A DNA stretch of 54,267 nt, taken from Vicinamibacteraceae bacterium. Lineage in GTDB: Bacteria > Acidobacteriota > Thermoanaerobaculia > Multivoradales > Multivoraceae. The position numbers were made by a program, and so were the translations under genes. The DNA lies in the NCBI GenBank assembly GCA_012270995.1, contig JAAXHG010000147.1:1-54267 (forward strand). The letters run 5' to 3'. The notes under the pieces are model-generated. The model did not search any database and was not told where the DNA came from. It saw only the letters and a list, made by a program, of their open reading frames with translations. Shown here piece by piece: positions 52,263 through 54,267 of this stretch (position 1 is its first letter; the number at the start of each line of letters is the position of its first letter).

Positions 52263-53653
52263 GCGACGATCCCCAGAGACGGCCGCTGCCTGTACGCGCC
52301 ACGGGTGAAGTCCGGGAACTCGACCGGCTCGCTGCCCCGCGCCACCGAGAGCTCGCTCAGTTCGACCGGCGCCGACAGCGCAGCCGCATCGTAGACGTCC
52401 ATGTCCATTGGTGTGCCCTCGAGGAGGCAACGGATCAGCCGGTAGTCCTCGAGATAGTCCATACCCCCGTGGCCGGCGCCCTCTGCATCGCCGGCCCGCT
52501 CCGCCCAGAGGGGATGCTCGAACCGCTCGCGATAGGGCTCGACATCGCTCCACTCGTGCCCCTCGGCCTCGCCTTCGATGAAGATGCGGTCCGGGAAACC
52601 CGCGAACACGCCGCGCGTGCCCTGCACCAGGTTCAGCCGGCTGTACGGCCTCGGCGTCGTCGTGTCGTGCTGCAGCAGGATGCTCCGCCCGCGCCGCGTC
52701 CGGATCAGGCTCGAGTTCATGTCGCCCAGGGCGTAGCGGACCCGGGCTCGCGGATCGTCGGCGCCGAACCGCTCCGCCGTGTAGAGCGCCAGCCCCTTCG
52801 CCGGGCTCGACAGCGAGACCAGGTAGTCGAAGCAGTCGCCCCGGTTGATGTCCATGCACTGGGCCACCGGCCCGAGACCGTGGGTCGGGTAGAGGTTCGC
52901 GTTCCGTTCCACCGAGTGCTGCAGGCGCCACAGCCCTTCGTTGCGATCGGAGAACTTGAGCGATCGGAGGTCGTGAATGTAGGCGGCTTCGCCATGCAGA
53001 AGTTCGCCGAACAGCCCCTGTCGCACCATGTTCAGGACCATCATCTCGCTGCGCCCGTAGTTGCAGTTCTCCATCATCACGCAGTGCCGCGCGGTGCGTT
53101 CGGCGGTCTCGACCAGGCGCCAGCAGCCCTCGAGCGTGATCGCCGCCGGCACCTCGACCGCCGTGTGCTTCCCCGTTTCCATCGCCTCGACGCAGACCGG
53201 AACGTGCCACCGCCAGGGAGTCGCGTTGAAGACGAGGTCGACGTCGTCGCGCTCGCACAGGCGCTTGTAATCGGTATCGCCCCGGGTGTACAGCTCCGGC
53301 GGCGCTCCTCCGGCATCGACCACCCAGGATGCGACCTCCTCGGCCCGTGGCTCGTCGATGTCGCAGACCGCGACGATGTCGACGCCGTCGATTCGCAGGA
53401 AGTTCCGGACGTGGCTGCCGCCCTGGAGACCGACGCCGACGAAACCGATCCGAACCCGCTCGAGCGGCGGCGCGACGAAGCCCGCGCGGTATGCCGCAAG
53501 CGCCGCTTCGTCCGGCTGCCGCGCGAGCCCGTCTTCGCCGGGTTCCTGCCTCGCCGCGGCGTGGGCGCCAAAGGCAGCGGCCGCCGCCGAAGGGCCTACC
53601 CAGGCCGCCTTCAACAGTTCGCGACGTCCCCAGAGGGGTGTCGAAGCGTCCAC
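52259..53653 (-). CDS. GH109-like Gfo/Idh/MocA glycosidase
   Basis: A 464-residue protein with an N-terminal twin-arginine-like leader (GRRELLKAAWVGPSAAAAAF) and a Rossmann domain from ~65: RVRIGFVGVGLQGGSHVRNF, then VAVCDIDEPRAEEV and the EVPAAITLEGCWRLVE segment. The later MENCNYGRSEMMVLNMVRQG and YPTHGLGPVAQCMDINRGD are typical of GH109 alpha-N-acetylgalactosaminidases, which use tightly bound NAD. The leader suggests export in folded form with cofactor. It is immediately upstream of the GT4 gene (4-base overlap), so they are translationally coupled. It would release GalNAc or a related sugar. Substrate preference is not deducible. Confidence 0.88.
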   Translation of the reverse strand: MDASTPLWGRRELLKAAWVGPSAAAAAFGAHAAARQEPGEDGLARQPDEAALAAYRAGFVAPPLERVRIGFVGVGLQGGSHVRNFLRIDGVDIVAVCDIDEPRAEEVASWVVDAGGAPPELYTRGDTDYKRLCERDDVDLVFNATPWRWHVPVCVEAMETGKHTAVEVPAAITLEGCWRLVETAERTARHCVMMENCNYGRSEMMVLNMVRQGLFGELLHGEAAYIHDLRSLKFSDRNEGLWRLQHSVERNANLYPTHGLGPVAQCMDINRGDCFDYLVSLSSPAKGLALYTAERFGADDPRARVRYALGDMNSSLIRTRRGRSILLQHDTTTPRPYSRLNLVQGTRGVFAGFPDRIFIEGEAEGHEWSDVEPYRERFEHPLWAERAGDAEGAGHGGMDYLEDYRLIRCLLEGTPMDMDVYDAAALSAPVELSELSVARGSEPVEFPDFTRGAYRQRPSLGIVA

Positions 53654-53962
53654 GAACGGAAGACTACACGCGGGACGCAGCCGGCCGCTCCGCGATGCCA
53701 GCCGGTTCGGCCTGGACGAAGTCCCTGACCCCGCCCGTCACTTGATCCACGGGCTTGTCTGTTTAGCTTCGCCCATTCCGGGCCGTGGGAGGTCCGGTCC
53801 CACCGGCGCCCCCGCGGGGGGCGCCGGTGGGGGGCGGTGGTCGGACCGTTACGGGCTTGGCCAACAGGGCCGTCTAGCAGTTTGGTCGCCACCGCTCTTC
53901 CCAACGTCCTGAATGGATACCTGAGCGTTACGGCTCGCATGACAAGCACAGGAGCAGGGAAG
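53654..53962 (+). ncRNA. Candidate bridge RNA / left end of IS110 element
   Basis: This 309-base gap leads into an IS110-family transposase. In the IS110 group a structured non-coding RNA that guides recombination is encoded in the leader before the transposase. A strong hairpin is visible: arms 53799-53813 and 53817-53831 (CCCACCGGCGCCCCC) with a 3-base loop, and outer pairing of GTCCG (53792-53796) with CGGAC (53842-53846). GCGGTGG at 53834-53840 could alternatively pair with CCACCGC at 53889-53895. The exact left end of the element cannot be fixed without the right end, which is beyond the window. The RNA assignment is inference. Confidence 0.4.
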
Positions 53963-54267
53963 ATGACCAAGCATACCGTCGGCATCGACATTTCAAAGGA
54001 CCGCCTCGACGCCTTCCGCGCGCCCGACGCCCGAACCGAGCGGTTCTCCAACGACGCGGCCGGGTTCCGGGCACTCATCGACTGGATGGGAGCCGATCTC
54101 GACTGCGTTGCCTACGAACCCACCGGACCCTGGCATCGCGAGTTCGAGGAGGCTCTCCAGGAGGCCCGAGTACCGCTCAAGCGCATCAATCCGTACCAGG
54201 TCCGGTGCTTCGCCAGAGGCATCGGCAAACGGGCCAAGACCGACCCCATCGACGCTCGAGTGCTGGC
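53963..54267 (+). CDS. IS110-family transposase, N-terminal part
   Basis: The first ~101 residues of a DEDD-type transposase, cut by the window end. HTVGIDISKDRLDAF carries the first catalytic aspartate of the RuvC-like fold, CVAYEPTGPWHREFEEAL carries the conserved glutamate, and INPYQVRCFARGIGKRAKTD followed by PIDARVL is a hallmark of the family. AGGAGCAGGGAAG precedes the ATG. It follows the GH109 gene with no sign of disruption. Whether the element is complete or active cannot be judged here. Confidence 0.9.
   Translation, partial: MTKHTVGIDISKDRLDAFRAPDARTERFSNDAAGFRALIDWMGADLDCVAYEPTGPWHREFEEALQEARVPLKRINPYQVRCFARGIGKRAKTDPIDARVL

Overview
The window is very GC-rich and tightly packed, with mostly short intergenic gaps. 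About 41 protein-coding genes are supportable. No rRNA, tRNA or CRISPR array was seen. The gene content suggests a free-living, respiring, heterotrophic Gram-negative-type bacterium. Evidence includes secreted multidomain proteins (matrixin-like/PKD, Spondin_N), planctomycete-type cytochrome proteins (PSCyt1/DUF1549/DUF1553 with DUF1501, and a CxxCH dehydrogenase with HEAT-like repeats), a sulfatase, GH109, an LLM-class oxidoreductase, acyl-CoA and enoyl-CoA enzymes, and an SdhCAB complex with a long membrane subunit. I favour Acidobacteriota (Thermoanaerobaculia-like). A planctomycete or another PVC/Acidobacteria relative cannot be excluded without a tree of RpoD or SdhA.

Layout. 0-6.7 kb: Uma2-type nuclease, acyl-CoA dehydrogenase, a glycine-rich secreted protein, an inverted-repeat element, a double TrkA protein, a DUF1801 protein and a PaaG-like crotonase. 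6.7-10.8 kb: secreted quinoprotein dehydrogenase, nitroreductase, secreted TPR protein, then a 181-bp nested palindrome. 11-16.6 kb: two tandem secreted matrixin-like/PKD paralogues with nearly identical C-terminal tracts, just downstream of sdhCAB (16.6-20.0 kb) on the same strand. 20-25.4 kb: MATE pump, DUF72, RpoD, and an Arc-like ribbon-helix-helix protein paired with an SPFH protein behind a 30-bp operator-like palindrome. 25.5-32.6 kb: sugar-kinase-like phosphotransferase, Spondin_N protein, membrane-anchored protein, BolA, 1-Cys peroxiredoxin, AroH-type chorismate mutase, sulfatase.

32.7-48.7 kb: large heme-binding dehydrogenase, Tm-1-like protein, alpha carbonic anhydrase, a cytochrome c-PhoD fusion that has lost its predicted metal ligands, a CmcJ/NvfI-type oxidoreductase, amidohydrolase, Amt transporter, small membrane protein, and the translationally coupled DUF1501/DUF1553 pair. 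48.7-54.3 kb: a second copy of the inverted-repeat element, LLM oxidoreductase, methyltransferase, GT4 glycosyltransferase coupled to GH109, and the 5' part of an IS110-family element cut by the window end.

The best leads are: (1) the two-copy element with long terminal inverted repeats that covary between copies (3.7 and 48.8 kb); (2) the cytochrome c-PhoD probable pseudoenzyme at 37.7 kb; (3) the IS110 leader at 53.65-53.96 kb, where a bridge RNA would be expected; (4) the SPFH/ribbon-helix-helix pair with its palindrome; (5) a recurrent 'CLQD...FWFF...KVLDG' module present five times in three secreted proteins, with local gene conversion and a decayed extra copy.
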